NCBI GenBank assembly: GCA_022749755.1
Contig: CM040442.1
Span: 16,280,457 to 16,344,456 of the forward strand
Source of the DNA: Azadirachta indica
Lineage: Eukaryota; Streptophyta; Magnoliopsida; Sapindales; Meliaceae
DNA: 64,000 bases
Direction of reading: 5' to 3'
Shown here: positions 11,801 through 22,199 of the stretch, one piece after another
Layout of the letters: every line of letters begins with the position of its first letter
How positions within the stretch are numbered: position 1 is the stretch's first letter
Notes under the pieces: generated by a model
Database searches by the model: none
Seen by the model: only the letters and a program-made list of their open reading frames with translations
What the model was told of the DNA's origin: nothing
Program-made: the position numbers and the translations under genes

Positions 11801-12060
11801 TTGATTTCATGCATTTACAAATTGGCTCTAAATTAGCACATGTGGTCCATTGATTTCATACAAATCCACTTGTAAAACAACATATGCATCTTGCAAATTG
11901 GTTGCAAAATTAGTTTTAACAATGAAAATATATCAGAGATTGAGAATAGAGTTAAGCAAACTATGAAAATATAATCAACATTGCAAAACCCAAACTAGAA
12001 AAATGAAAAGCAAAGTAAAACTACTTAAATCAATATACACATAATATAAACAAAGAAATA
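8890..12060. other. Interior of the CACTA element, non-coding
   Basis: AT-rich, with only short stop-bounded frames on either strand. I recognised neither transposase nor captured gene sequence. It may be intron-like remains of the ancestral element. Confidence 0.45.
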
Positions 12061-12099
12061 ACAAACATATTTTGAGGATTTTAGCATTTTATGACTTAC

Positions 12100-12470
12100 C
12101 TAGGTAGATGTTTTAATTTTAGAAGCTTGCGTTTAAACTTGAAGCTAGATCTATTATTTGAAGATAATACGAATAGATATCACTTGATTTAAGGTGTAAA
12201 TAAGTTGATTTGATGTGGGCATGGGTTGATTTGAGACCAATTTAGGTTATTAAAAGATTTAGGATGTGGCTATTTTAGGTGATTTCATGCTAAGTGTGGA
12301 GGGAATTTGAGGGAAAATTTTAGGGTTAAATGGGAAAATGAAATCGAAAGGGGGAATGGGTTTTCGTTTTCTTTTTTGGAGGAAAAAGACCAAAACAATG
12401 TCGTTTCCTATTTCTTTTAATTCAAAAAAATTTAATTTATATAAAAACGACGTCGTTTGTCAATTAAAAT
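12100..12470 (-). promoter_or_regulatory. Promoter-like region and first exon inside the CACTA element
   Basis: On the minus strand, the 14-bp palindrome AAACGACGTCGTTT (12445-12458, ACGT core) is followed at once by a TATA-like TTTATATAAATT. Then comes a long leader and a consensus 5' splice site, CTACCTAG|GTAAGT, with the exon edge at 12100. A weaker copy of the palindrome half (AAACGACATTGTTTT) lies near 12390-12405. It may be the old transposase promoter and leader or a captured host promoter. No coding exon was recognised downstream. Confidence 0.45.
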
Positions 12471-12648
12471 TGTGTTCAAAACAATTTGGTTTTGGCTGGT
12501 GATACTATAGTATCAAAGAATCCTGATACTCATTGTTCAATGTTAATGATTCCTATTACAGTTCTATTGTTCCCAGGCAAAAAAAAACTATTTCTGCCCA
12601 TCTACCTTGATACATTCTCGAAAGTATCAAGAGTATAATATTAGTAAT

Positions 12649-12667
12649 GCTGATTTTTCTAGTAGTG
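12649..12667 (-). repeat. CACTA right terminal inverted repeat
   Basis: The minus strand reads CACTACTAGAAAAATCAGC. The ATT target duplication is at 12668-12670. Confidence 0.85.
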
Positions 12668-12670
12668 ATT

Positions 12671-12907
12671 TGTAATAAATACAATATTATTTATATTTCT
12701 TTATTATAGTAAATTGTGCTTGATTATTTTTTTAACAAAATACGACAAAAATAACATAATTTTTAAATAGACATATTAAATAAAAGGTTATACATATTTT
12801 AGACATGTTTTTTAAATTTTATACTTATAAATACAATATTATTATTTACTAGTTTGATATTAGCTCATGGGTATCATATTAATTAATAGCAAATATCACA
12901 TTTAATA
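12671..12907. other. AT-rich flank right of the CACTA element
   Basis: Begins TGTAATAAATACAATATT, continuing the minisatellite interrupted at 8645. No gene. Confidence 0.6.
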
Positions 12908-12925
12908 ACAAATTGGGAGAGTCCA

Positions 12926-13520
12926 TGTTAGAGTAGTTTGTTTGCTTAAATCGAGGAACTGATATCCTTGAGCCTAAGAACAATTTACAATAAAGCCCAT
13001 CAAACTGAATAAGAGGCATGACTTCCTGACAACTAATTTAAGGTGATACGTTATCGAAGTTTGATTTGCTTTAGGTTAATTAGCTTTAACCCAATTTGGA
13101 TGACACCTATGGAAAGCCTAAGGTCTAAGTAAGTGAGGTCTTATTTCCCAAAAATCCTAAGAACCAAGATAAGAATTGGCCCCTCAAATCTAGATTATAT
13201 CGGATAGCCAATTACACAATCAAAATTAAAGGCCCTATGAGTCGAAACTATTATAAAGTCACAATTCAAACCAAATAGCCCACTTTAAATAAAATAAAAT
13301 TAGATAAGCCTAAGCCAAACCAGACCCAAGTAAATACCTAAGAATTGTAATCTTATTAAAATTCAAGAAACCTAACTAGAATAGAATTAAAGTTCATATT
13401 AGCAATAGAGATAGGATACAATAATGGACAAGAAATAAGAGAGGAAGTGTTCCTTTTTGGGTATCTACAATCTAAACAAATTCACTAGTTAGTGATCAGC
13501 TGACAAATCTAGTATCAACA
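12926..13520 (+). other. LTR-like sequence with adjacent PBS-like motif, copy 1
   Basis: The stretch begins TGTTAGAG and ends AGTATCAACA, giving TGTT...AACA ends. It is followed directly by GGCACCATCTTTG at 13521, which resembles the GGCGCCGTCTRTG found beside Tat LTRs once C-to-T decay is allowed. The same arrangement occurs at 57437-58037. No gag follows, only AT-rich DNA, so this would be an isolated 5' LTR piece. Confidence 0.45.
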
Positions 13521-13529
13521 GGCACCATC

Positions 13530-14340
13530 TTTGATCAATTTTTCGTTATATTACTTAGATTTTAATTATTTAAATATATTTTTGCATAATGTATAATAAA
13601 TATTATTTTATAAATATATTGTAAAATAAATAAATCTATAAATTTCATTTTATTTACATCTATAAATACATTACTGTTTTTCTTATTTACAATATATAAA
13701 TATGTACATTTTTATTATATTATAAATACAATATCAAATAAATGATATTAATAGTATTATATGTATTTTATTAATGTATATCTTGCAATTGTTTTTATTG
13801 GCTACTATTGTAGAAACCTAATTATAAATGTACCACAAAAAATTAATAATTTTTAAGTTAATGAGACATAAAAGTCCAATGGAAAAACACTTGGATAAAA
13901 AATTGTCCCTTTCCAACTATGGTTGTCCTTTTAAGAGATTGCAATACCCACATTTTTATTTTAACCGCTTCCAAAATATTTATTTATTTTACATTTAAGT
14001 AAATTTTAATTCCTATACTTAATTTCTCTCTCAAACTCAAGTGCTTTCGCTACAAACATTTGTTTTTGGCAAGTGGTTTCCTTGAACATAATTTGAATTT
14101 TACTTCAATAGTTTTCATACAAACTTATAAATCCGTTTATTTTACTTTGTGATATAATAGCTCATAAAATTTTCAAGAAAATGTAAAATACAGAATATTT
14201 AAAAAAAATTAAACATATAATGTAAAATTTGGAAAAAAAGTGTATATTATAAATGTATTTTAATCTATCCCTACAATTATAATTAAGAATTCGCAACTTG
14301 GTAAATTAATAATTTTGTTAATTAATGTATAGAAAAGAGG
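13530..14340. other. AT-rich spacer in repeated unit, copy 1
   Basis: Low-complexity A/T sequence with short ATAAATA and TATTTAC phrases. Non-coding and shared with 58060-58880. Confidence 0.6.
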
Positions 14341-14756
14341 AGTGGCTGGTATTTAAACAGTAATCTTTCACAAGGCCCGATTGATACTCTTGTTCATGTA
14401 TATAATTTTGCTATCCCTTATTCTCCTTCATATGCGCACTCTCCCAAAATTTAAGGCCTAAATTTTCACACTCCATTACCATGCATACATCTTCGTTGGT
14501 TTTCTTCTTTAATTCTCCTCCAATCTACAACTAATTATTTAATCATTAAGTACATATGAATGCTGCTATAGTCAAGAATGGAAGCTAGATTTGTCGACCC
14601 TACAAGATTTCGAGATCAAGAGGTTTCTATTTTGGATTCAACCTTTTCAACTTTTCACCTTCTCTACATTTTGCAAAACTCTCTCTATATGCTTTGTATT
14701 CTAGCAGTTTATAGTGCATTCTCACCCCTCTTGGTGAGAGTCCTTTTGCCCCCACT

Positions 14757-14945
14757 TGACCATATATTGTGGCACGAGTGGAAATATTCATGTGATCATA
14801 TACTATGGTATGTGTGAAAATGCTCATATGACCATTTACTGTGGCACATATAGAAATATCTATGTGACCATATACTATGGCACGTGGAAAATAAAACCAT
14901 ATATCATGGTGTGTATGATAAACGTGGTCATATATCAGAGCACAT
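14757..14945. repeat. ~36-bp tandem repeats, copy 1
   Basis: Units of the form GACCATATACTATGGCACGT followed by GTGGAAATATTCATGT recur about four to five times, with drift. The same array sits at 59290-59450. Confidence 0.75.
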
Positions 14946-14979
14946 AGAAGAGGGTTTAAGAAGTGTCTGCAATTCTCCA

Positions 14980-15840
14980 TTTGCACCTAGAAATATCTGA
15001 ACATACCCTGAATAATTTATTGTCGAATGCCTAATCTTCTTGAGTAAGGGAGTAGCGACGCCTAAGTACCCAGGTGTAGAATCCTGTCAAACACTATATA
15101 GACATTGTGTAGAGCCCAAGTAGGGACTGCACAAAGCCCAGGTAGGAATCACACACCAGCTAAGACAAATAAAGGTGTGTCACCTATTCACTAAGGGATA
15201 ATGCAATCCCCACAATCAACAAGAGGCTGACATGTGGCTTTTGGACTTTGATATGGTTTGACCCATTTATTCTAGTTTGCCACATGTCATATAAACAAGG
15301 GACAATTAAGAACCAATGGTGTGAGGATATGTGTAAAGGTAAAGGTCAAGGTTAGGGCAACACTCTCCATCAAATCAAATTCAAGCATTTTTATTTCATA
15401 TAAAAGCATATTTTCTTTAGTTTTGACAGGGGATGACTCATTCACTACATTCCTAAGAAAGAAAGGTTTTCTTCCCTAAAAGGATTTTCTCTTTTTCCTC
15501 TTATTTATCCCATATATCCATCCAAAATCGTTCATGAATGCATAATAAACGCACGATAAATAGCCCTATTCATCCTTTTTGTAGTCTATTTCGTTGATCT
15601 TTTGCCTTATGTTGACCATTTCTTGGGTTTTCCTTCACTACCTTAGCATTCTCCATATTTTTTCCTGCTTTTAGAGGGAGATACTTGTGCTCTTACGTTT
15701 TCCTTTTCAATTGGATGCTAACTTAAGCATCAAAGAGGCGTCGCCGGAATGGCAACTCTTGTTTGATTTTTATATGTTTTACAAGGAGATCGTGGACCAG
15801 CTCGGTAGTATTTTGGGGTTGAGAGTGCTCAAGGGCAAAA
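14980..15840 (+). other. Tat-like LTR fragment, copy 1
   Basis: A TATA-like CATATAAAAGCATA lies near 15397. Near the 3' side is AACTTAAGCATCAAAGAGG, followed by GTCGCCGGAA and GGAGATCGTGGACCAG. From memory this run resembles the R/U5 end of Tat-type gypsy LTRs in other dicots. No internal domain follows, so it is a solo or broken LTR. Limits are approximate. Confidence 0.42.
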
Positions 15841-16175
15841 GGAGTTGAGCGAAGCAGTTGTATGAGAAATGGGCAATGTATATTTCACCATTCTTAAGGT
15901 TCCCTGAGGTTTCATGGGTTGTTGAAAAGATAACTTGAGTTAAGGGTTTGTTAGAGGTAGAATGAGTTAGACAAGGATGTTGCATGTATGGAGTAGAACA
16001 TTTGTATTTTAACATTCTTGGTAGTTCTAGGTGGTTCCATCCTTTGACATAGCTTCGAATTGCATTTCCCATTTGAGGCACAGGGCAGAGTGCATCCATT
16101 TTCACCTTGAAAGCTAGTACAAGGCTTGCAAAATATGCACATCAACAAATAGAAACCTGATAGTAAGATTATCAA
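15779..16175 (-). other. Conserved but unidentified segment, copy 1
   Basis: The minus strand has an open frame of 108 codons (15779-16105), with a counterpart of 131 codons at 60299-60694. Both include a Cys-Pro-x-Pro-Gln-Met-Gly-Asn phrase and a Pro/Thr/Ser-rich remainder. The similarity may only reflect duplication of the DNA, since substitutions do not obviously spare codons. I do not recognise a family, and frames overlap on the other strand. Confidence 0.25.
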
Positions 16176-16212
16176 TGAATTTAGAATTGCCTACATTAGC
16201 AGAAGAGATCAT

Positions 16213-16580
16213 ATGTAAAAAGAGATACTCGTGTCTAATACTGTTCAATTGGTTGCAACAATTCGATCTATAGAGAATTCGTATGACTTACTTTTGGTAG
16301 GGAGACACCATGCAAATGATGCAGCTTTGCTTAAGGGATCATAGACTGAAATGAGTTTCCAAAACCAGAGTTTATTGGAGGCATGTTTGCATCAACAGAT
16401 TCTAGCTATATTAGCAAAGTTCTAGTGATGCAACAACAAATGCTAGCCCATGATTGTGAGCAATCTTTGAACCTTAAGTATCAGCTTGTGAAGTCTCCAA
16501 CTGTTGTTAAGACTATTCCAAGTATGAAAATTCATAAAGGGAGATTGTGGTTGTGTAGTAAGGGCTATAGAATTGCTTGA
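16213..16580 (+). pseudogene. Captured fragment of a CHX cation/H+ exchanger C-terminus, copy 1
   Basis: Plus-strand frames read VQLVATIRSIENSYDLLLVGR, then after a frameshift and stop STDSSYISKVLVMQQQ. This matches the end of the cytosolic C-terminal domain of plant CHX monovalent cation/H+ antiporters (YDL-x-x-VGR; WNEFPELG-x-IGD-x-LAS; SVLV-x-QQQ). Only about 120 codons are present, without the membrane domain. Stops occur just after the first Met and near 16345, and a frameshift lies before 16383. The same fragment is at 60845. It must have been carried with the repeated unit. Confidence 0.7.
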
Positions 16581-16726
16581 TTTGAAGTAGGAATTCTCCT
16601 TTTTTTTTTCCTCTTTTAATTTGGCAGGATCTTTACTAATAGAAATTTTGTTGACTTACAATATCATTTACATCTATAAGAGCATTTTATAGAATTCAAA
16701 GTTCTCAAATACTTGCAAGAATTTAA

Positions 16727-17760
16727 GGTTGCTTTTAGTTAGAGAAATAGAGAAGGAAAAATCCTGAAAAGAATTCTCATTTCTTTGTTTGGTTGAACTA
16801 AAAATGTAGGAATGAGGATTTCTTATTCCTCCAAATGCATAATCATAGTTTCTTTCTCAAGCATGAAGACTTATGATTCCCACACCTTCACGCGAGTGTT
16901 CTAATTTTCTTCTTTATTCTTCTATACTATATTTCATTCTAATTAACTTTAAATAATTTGATAGAATTACTTGTTTAAATTTAACTAATTAGTTTTAATA
17001 AATTATCATATTATTTTAATTTATTTATAAACTAGTTTATATAATATTGTTTAAAATTTTAAAAAATTGTTTAAAAATAAATTTATAATTATTATTGTAA
17101 TATACATTTTTGTTTTTAAATTTAACATCATCTTAGTAATAACTATATTTATTGGTATTTTTTTCATGATTTTTTTTTTATAATTAATTTTTATTATGCG
17201 AAATTCATTATTGATGTAATAATATAAGCTTTCATTTTTTACAACTTTTTAATGAAAAATGATTATCAAAATAAAAATAAAAAATGAAAATAATAACCAT
17301 AATGGTTCTATGTGGGCAAGTTCATCATTTACTTATTGTACAATAAATTTAGTTTGTAATATTTAAGTTAATCACCTAGTAGACTATAATTAATTTATTG
17401 TTAAAGTTAAGATTTATTGTTAATTATAATTTTTGTGAATACTTTTCTATTTTTGGCATTTATGTTTGTTTTTTCTACTTTTTATTTTTTTAATTTATGA
17501 TAACAAATTATTATATATGTTGATTCTTTAATATTAAAATTTTTTAAAAATTAAATTATATTTAAAAATTAAATTGGTAGATAATTAAATTTTTTTTTAG
17601 GAAATAGAACGAATTTTTAAATTTAAGGTATTTTTTCCTTGTTTCAACTAAATAAAAGAATACAATTCCTTTGTTCATTTCTTTCCTTCCTTTCCATTTC
17701 TTTCCTTCCTTTCCATTTCTTTTGCTCATTTCGTTTATATTCTTTAAATCAAACATAGCC
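16727..17760. mobile_element. Tourist-like MITE (PIF/Harbinger type), copy 1
   Basis: The left end GGTTGCTTTTAGTTAG and the inverted right end GGCTATGTTTGATTTA are similar. In copy 2 the left end is GGTTGAGTTTGGTTAG, closer still. Both ends are flanked by TAA (16724-16726 and 17761-17763), the target preferred by PIF/Harbinger elements. The 1.03-kb interior is AT-rich, with C/T-rich TTTCCTTCC repeats near the right end and no ORF. Confidence 0.5.
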
Positions 17761-17763
17761 TAA

Positions 17764-18460
17764 AAATATTTGAGAAACTAACTAATAATTCTATATTAGT
17801 AAAAGCTTATATGTTAAAATAACAATTTCAACCATTTTATTGATAAAACAAAAAAAAAAAAGGTGTAAGTTTGATTTGACTTATTTGTTTTGAAAATTTT
17901 CATTTTGTTGTGACAAGTATCAAAGGAATTAGATTTCTAAAAATTAAGGAAATATTTTTCAATATCTTTTGACTCATTTTCTCAACATGCTTTAGCTAAG
18001 TTATCACATGACAAGAATTAACTTATTTATCAAAATTCTTTAACTCATCCATAAATTAATTAGCTAAATTTGTTGTTGAAACTCACATTTGCCCATGTAT
18101 AAACCCTTTAGATATATATGAGTGGAAGTACGATTTATTTTTCACCTTATTAAATTCAACATACTATTAGAACAAGCTTGATCTTCAGCTCTTAAATTTG
18201 AACCTCCTCTAATATACTAAAAAATTAAAATAACCAGGAAAAATGACTATTAATTTTCCTTGTTAGATTCAAATTTAATAGGTTTGCCCTACTAGAATGA
18301 AATATATAAAAAACTTTATCATTAAAATGTTAACGGATAAAATTGTTGATTTTAGGGCATAATAATATTTTTGTATGTGATGTCGGAATAGTGCTAACAT
18401 TTATAAAAAGTCTCTGATATTTACTTTTTTTAAATATATTTTGTTATATAAACACTAATT
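17764..18460. other. AT-rich spacer in repeated unit, copy 1
   Basis: No gene. The part from 18203 onward is missing in copy 2. Confidence 0.5.
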
Positions 18461-18463
18461 TAG

Positions 18464-19380
18464 GGTCTATTTGGTTTGCGATTTAAAAAATAAAAATTTT
18501 TATTTTTATATATCTTTTTTTTTATTTCGTTTTTTCACTTCTTCTGTGGCAAACCTAACCGTAAACCATTATCGAACTTTCAACAAACTGTTATAGCCAT
18601 CAAATTAAAATACTCTCTCCCCTTTTTTTATTCTCTGGCTTTTCTCCACTGTTTCTTTCTCCGTAACCAAACAAAAAATTTTCTTTCTTCACTTTCTGGA
18701 TATCCAAACAAATATATTCTCTTTTGTTTTCTCCATAACCAGACAAATAGGCAAAAATTCAAACATTTTCAATCAAGAAAGCTAAGTGAAGAATCAAAAA
18801 AAGAAAAATTGCAGCATTGTTGAAATGAAATCTAGTGGTGTTGCTGGATTTTTTGGGATTCTCTAAACGATTCTTGTTGACAAAAACTGGTAAAAATAAA
18901 TAAATTTAAATTAGGTAAAAAGTATTCCCTTTATGCATTTTTGGAATGTGAGGTAGAGAGAGAAAAATTAAAATAGAATGAAAGGGAGAAGAAAAAGATA
19001 CTCTATTTTTTTTTGGTCATTTTATTATTGTAATAAAGTAAAATTTAGAAAAATATATTAAAAAAATATGAATTAAACACTAATAGATATGTATAAAATT
19101 ATAATTTTATTATTTAGAAACATGAGCACTCAAGAATTATATCATTTTAGAAGTATTTGGATTGAAGTGTGTAACTTATTTAAAACGGAATTTTGTAATA
19201 TTAGGCAGATGCAATAATCAAAAGTATTTTGTGTTTATCATGCATTTGCATATCATTGGTGCAACCAAGGGTAACATTGTAAAAGTGTAAAATTTCTATT
19301 AACTTAATCAAAAAATCCCTCAGGAAGATATTTTTGGTATTTCAATCAAACAAGGGAAAATAAGTTGAAACCAAACAGGG
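18464..19380. mobile_element. Second MITE-like element, TTA-flanked
   Basis: GGGTCTATTTGGTTTG at 18464 and the inverted right end CCCTGTTTGGTTTC at 19380 share the CTRTTTGGTTT core typical of Tourist-type termini. TTA flanks both sides (18461-18463 and 19381-19383). Length is 917 bp and no ORF was seen. Copy 2 keeps only the right half, and homology between the repeated units ends inside this element. Confidence 0.4.
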
Positions 19381-19383
19381 TTA

Positions 19384-19869
19384 ATAGTTATTATTTGGAA
19401 CTACGTGATAAGAAAAAAATAGAGTTTGCATGTGAGGAGAAATAACAATTTTGTTACTTATTATTACAATTTATAGAGTATTCTTATCCCCTGACTTTGA
19501 AAAAAATACTAGATATCCCTAGAATTTTGAGAAAATAAAAAAATATATTTGACCTGTTAACATATTATTAGTTTTGTCTCTTAACTATGGTAAAATAAGC
19601 AAATAGGATATAAGTTTTTGATATAACCTACAATTGCACCCCCACTATAACTGTTAATAATATATTAGTAATATGTTGAAAATAATGGTAATAAATTGGT
19701 AATTATAAGTAACTTATATTTTATTATATTATTTTATTTACATTTAAGAACTATAATGATAATATGTTAACCATTTAAACTAACCACTAAAATCTGTTGG
19801 GTATTTTCATATTTTCTCAAAACACATATGTATTTAACACACCAAAAATATTTGTTGTTTTTCAAAAAT
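19384..19869. other. Non-coding AT-rich spacer
   Basis: No gene or clear motif. A repeat-like phrase TATCCCCTGACTTTGAA lies near 19486. Confidence 0.4.
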
Positions 19870-20297
19870 TAGGAGTACGTCTTATGGCAATATCGCATGA
19901 AAAACCCCCTTCTCCCTAACTTTTGGCGCTAAAGTTGTCATTCTAGTAGAAATAAAGATGTCTACACATTGGATTCTAAATTTTCAAGAGTAGAAGAATA
20001 ATGACATTTTTTGCGTTCATCTTTTCTCTTGGAAGAAAGAATGGAGACAATACAAATTCAAGTTGTAGCTTACAAGTGAAAAGTAGCTCAATAGCTAAGA
20101 AATTCATGGAAGGAGATTTGGTCTTACATAAAGTCACCATGACAACTTGGATGCTTGGAGAAGAAGCATTTAGATCTAATTAGGAAAGACCATACAAAGT
20201 CATAAAAATAGTCAGATGAGGAACATATCACTTAAGTCATATAGATGGTGAAATAATAGGAAAACTATGAAACGATGATATGCTGAAGAAGTATTAA
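19870..20297 (+). pseudogene. Gypsy integrase C-terminal end (relic D)
   Basis: Frames read TPFSLTF, then a VVILVEIKM block, then KKFMEGDLVLHKV (the GPY/F-domain FxxGDLVLRK motif). These are followed by ERPYKVIKIV, GTYHLSHIDGE and NDDMLKKY. This is the terminal integrase chromatin-binding region of Ty3/gypsy Pol. Stops replace the Trp before ERPYKV, a Gln before GTYHL and the Trp before NDD. TGG-to-TAG/TGA and CAA-to-TGA-type losses suggest cytosine decay. It ends just before the repeat array. Confidence 0.85.
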
Positions 20298-20404
20298 GCT
20301 TGATCTAGCTAAGGAAACCAATTTTCTTTTTATGTTTTTCATTTTGTACCTACAGCTCCTCTTTTTTCTATTTTATTTCAATATCAAATTATTCAAAAGT
20401 AATA
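20298..20404. other. Spacer between integrase and repeat array
   Basis: T-rich and non-coding. Confidence 0.5.
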
Positions 20405-21475
20405 AATTATTCTATCATCTTTGCACACACCTATATCCTCGAGGTAGCGACTTCTTAAGCCCAGAATGAGCCAATTTGCATTTTTGCAATGCCAAAATTT
20501 ACAAGTCCAAATGGACCAACCCGCATCTTGGAGGTAGCCACTTTTGATGCTTAAAATAAGCCAATATGCATCTCCTTGATGCCAAAATTTACAAGTAAAA
20601 TGGACCAAAACTTCACCCTTAAGTACCCATTTTTTTATGCTCAGAATGAACCTATCTAATGCCAAAATTTACAATTCCAAATGGCTCAAACTTTTACCCC
20701 CAAGGTATCGACTTCTTATGCTCAGAATAAGCCAACCTACATCTTTATGATGCTAAAGTCTATAAGTTCAAATGGACCAAACTCGTACCCTGACGTACCG
20801 ACTTCTTATGTTCAAAATAAGCCAATTTGTATGTTCATGATGGAAAAATCTACACGTTCATACAGGCTAAACTTGTACCACGAGGTAGTAGCCAATTTGT
20901 ATCTTTGTGATGTCAAAATTTACAAGTCCAAATGGACTAAGCCTGCATCTCCAAGGTATCCACTTTATATGTTTAGAATGAGCTAATATGCATCTCTTTG
21001 ATGCCAAAATTTACAAGTCAAAATGGACTAAAACTGTACCCGTAAGTACCCATTTTTTTATGCTCAGAATAAACCAATCTAATGCCAAAATTTATAATTC
21101 CAAACGGACCAAACTTGTATCCCAAAGGTACCAACTTCTTTTGCTTAAAATAAACCAACCTGCAACTATGATAGCAAAGTCTACAAGTTCAAATAGACCA
21201 AATTTGTGCCCCACGTACTGACTTATTATGCTTACAGTAAGCCAATTTGTATCTTTATGATGCCAAAATCTACAACTTCAAACAAACTAAACTTGTACCA
21301 TGAGGTAGTAGCCAATTTACATCTCCGTAATTCAAAATTTACAAGTCCAAATAGACTAAATTTGTACCTCTATAATACCGAATGATTGTTCCAAATGAGC
21401 CAATTGACATCTTTGTAATGCTAAAAGTTCACAAGCCTAAAGCAACAGTAATCAAGTCTTTAAGGTGCTGACTTC
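20405..21475. repeat. 90-bp tandem array with ~420-bp higher-order units
   Basis: The block GATGCCAAAATTTACAAGTC recurs near 20490, 20580, 20660, 20751, 20841, 20911, 21000, 21081, 21169, 21260, 21331 and 21419. Spacings from 20580 are 80, 91, 90, 70 and 89, then 81, 88, 91, 71 and 88, so two five-unit sets of ~420 bp follow one another. Private marks support this: AAGTACCCATTTTTTTATGC occurs only in the short first unit of each set, and GAGGTAGTAGCCAATTT only in the 70-bp unit. The unit is the reverse complement of the array at 1-540. Confidence 0.88.
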
Positions 21476-22199
21476 CCACTCAAACAAGTTAGTCCAAGTA
21501 CGAGTCCAAAAATAAAAAAATTTTAACTAAACTGCATTGATTAAACTTGAAAGTTATACTCAACTTAAATATTAACTAAGGTTAATGGGAAATAACAAAG
21601 GTAAAGGATAGGTTGCTTTGCTTTTATATATATATATATATATATAGCAATATTGATGCTCATACACAAAAGGAATCTGCGCCTTATACTCGAATCGATT
21701 AAAGCAAGTGCCCTATTAAACCGACTAATCATATCATCACCTATTTTTGGCATCACCTAGAAAATCAAATATGATACGATAATATACAGAGTATTTAACA
21801 TCAAAAGTGTGCAGAAGGAATTCTATAGGATTGAAACTAATGGTACATGCTATGAACCAACATAAAGTCCAAAAAAATATAAGAACCTACTTATACCAAA
21901 TTAGGAAAAAAGAACTTCAAGATATACGTACAATAATAGTCAGTCTACCAGCAAAATAGCATGAATGAAAAGCAAGTTTTATAATAACAAATATGGCTAA
22001 CGCTTCTTTGAACAAAGACAAATAAGAACCCATAATACATAAAGTCCAGTAATAGAGATGGAAAAAGTACAATTGCACAAGTATTCAAGCCTAAACAAAT
22101 GAGTAGCATCAAAAGTTAAAGTGTCATGATAAGTTAAAAAGCATCTAAGAATTCACAAAGCAAGAAAAACAATAATAAAATAGCTTTAAGTTCCTATCA
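21476..22199. other. Non-coding spacer with a (TA)11 microsatellite
   Basis: The microsatellite lies at 21625-21646. The rest is A-rich without genes, presumably untranslated sequence of relic D. Confidence 0.5.

Larger units (their letters stand above)
8646..12667. mobile_element. Non-autonomous CACTA (En/Spm-type) DNA transposon, 4.0 kb
   Basis: The right end, read inward on the minus strand, is CACTACTAGAAAAATCAGC, the classic plant CACTA terminus. The left end CATTACCAGAAAAATGG at 8646 is the same with a few changes. Both ends abut the trinucleotide ATT (8643-8645 and 12668-12670), as expected for a 3-bp CACTA target duplication. Subterminal regions are rich in short GTATCA/TGATAC motifs (8690-8890 and 12500-12635). 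No transposase-like ORF was seen, so it would need enzyme from elsewhere. Confidence 0.85.
12908..19315. repeat. ~6-kb repeated unit, copy 1
   Basis: This block matches 57425-63215 nearly collinearly in the same orientation. Homology starts at GGAGAGTCCATGTTAGAG and ends at GTGTAAAATTTCTATTAACTTAAT. In order it holds an LTR-like stretch with a PBS-like tail, AT-rich spacer, ~36-bp repeats, a second LTR-like stretch, a CHX gene fragment and two MITE-like elements. Copy 1 has about 780 bp (18203-18985) that copy 2 lacks. I see no clear target duplication, so it may be a segmental duplication or a composite non-autonomous element. Confidence 0.85.

Noticed and set aside
12908..19315. Helitron carrying a CHX fragment
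   Set aside because: No CTRR end with an upstream hairpin at the right limit and no A/T insertion dinucleotide pattern. Homology ends inside a MITE.
20405..21475. CRISPR-like repeat array
   Set aside because: The whole ~90-bp unit repeats, without constant repeats alternating with unique spacers, and the DNA is plant nuclear.
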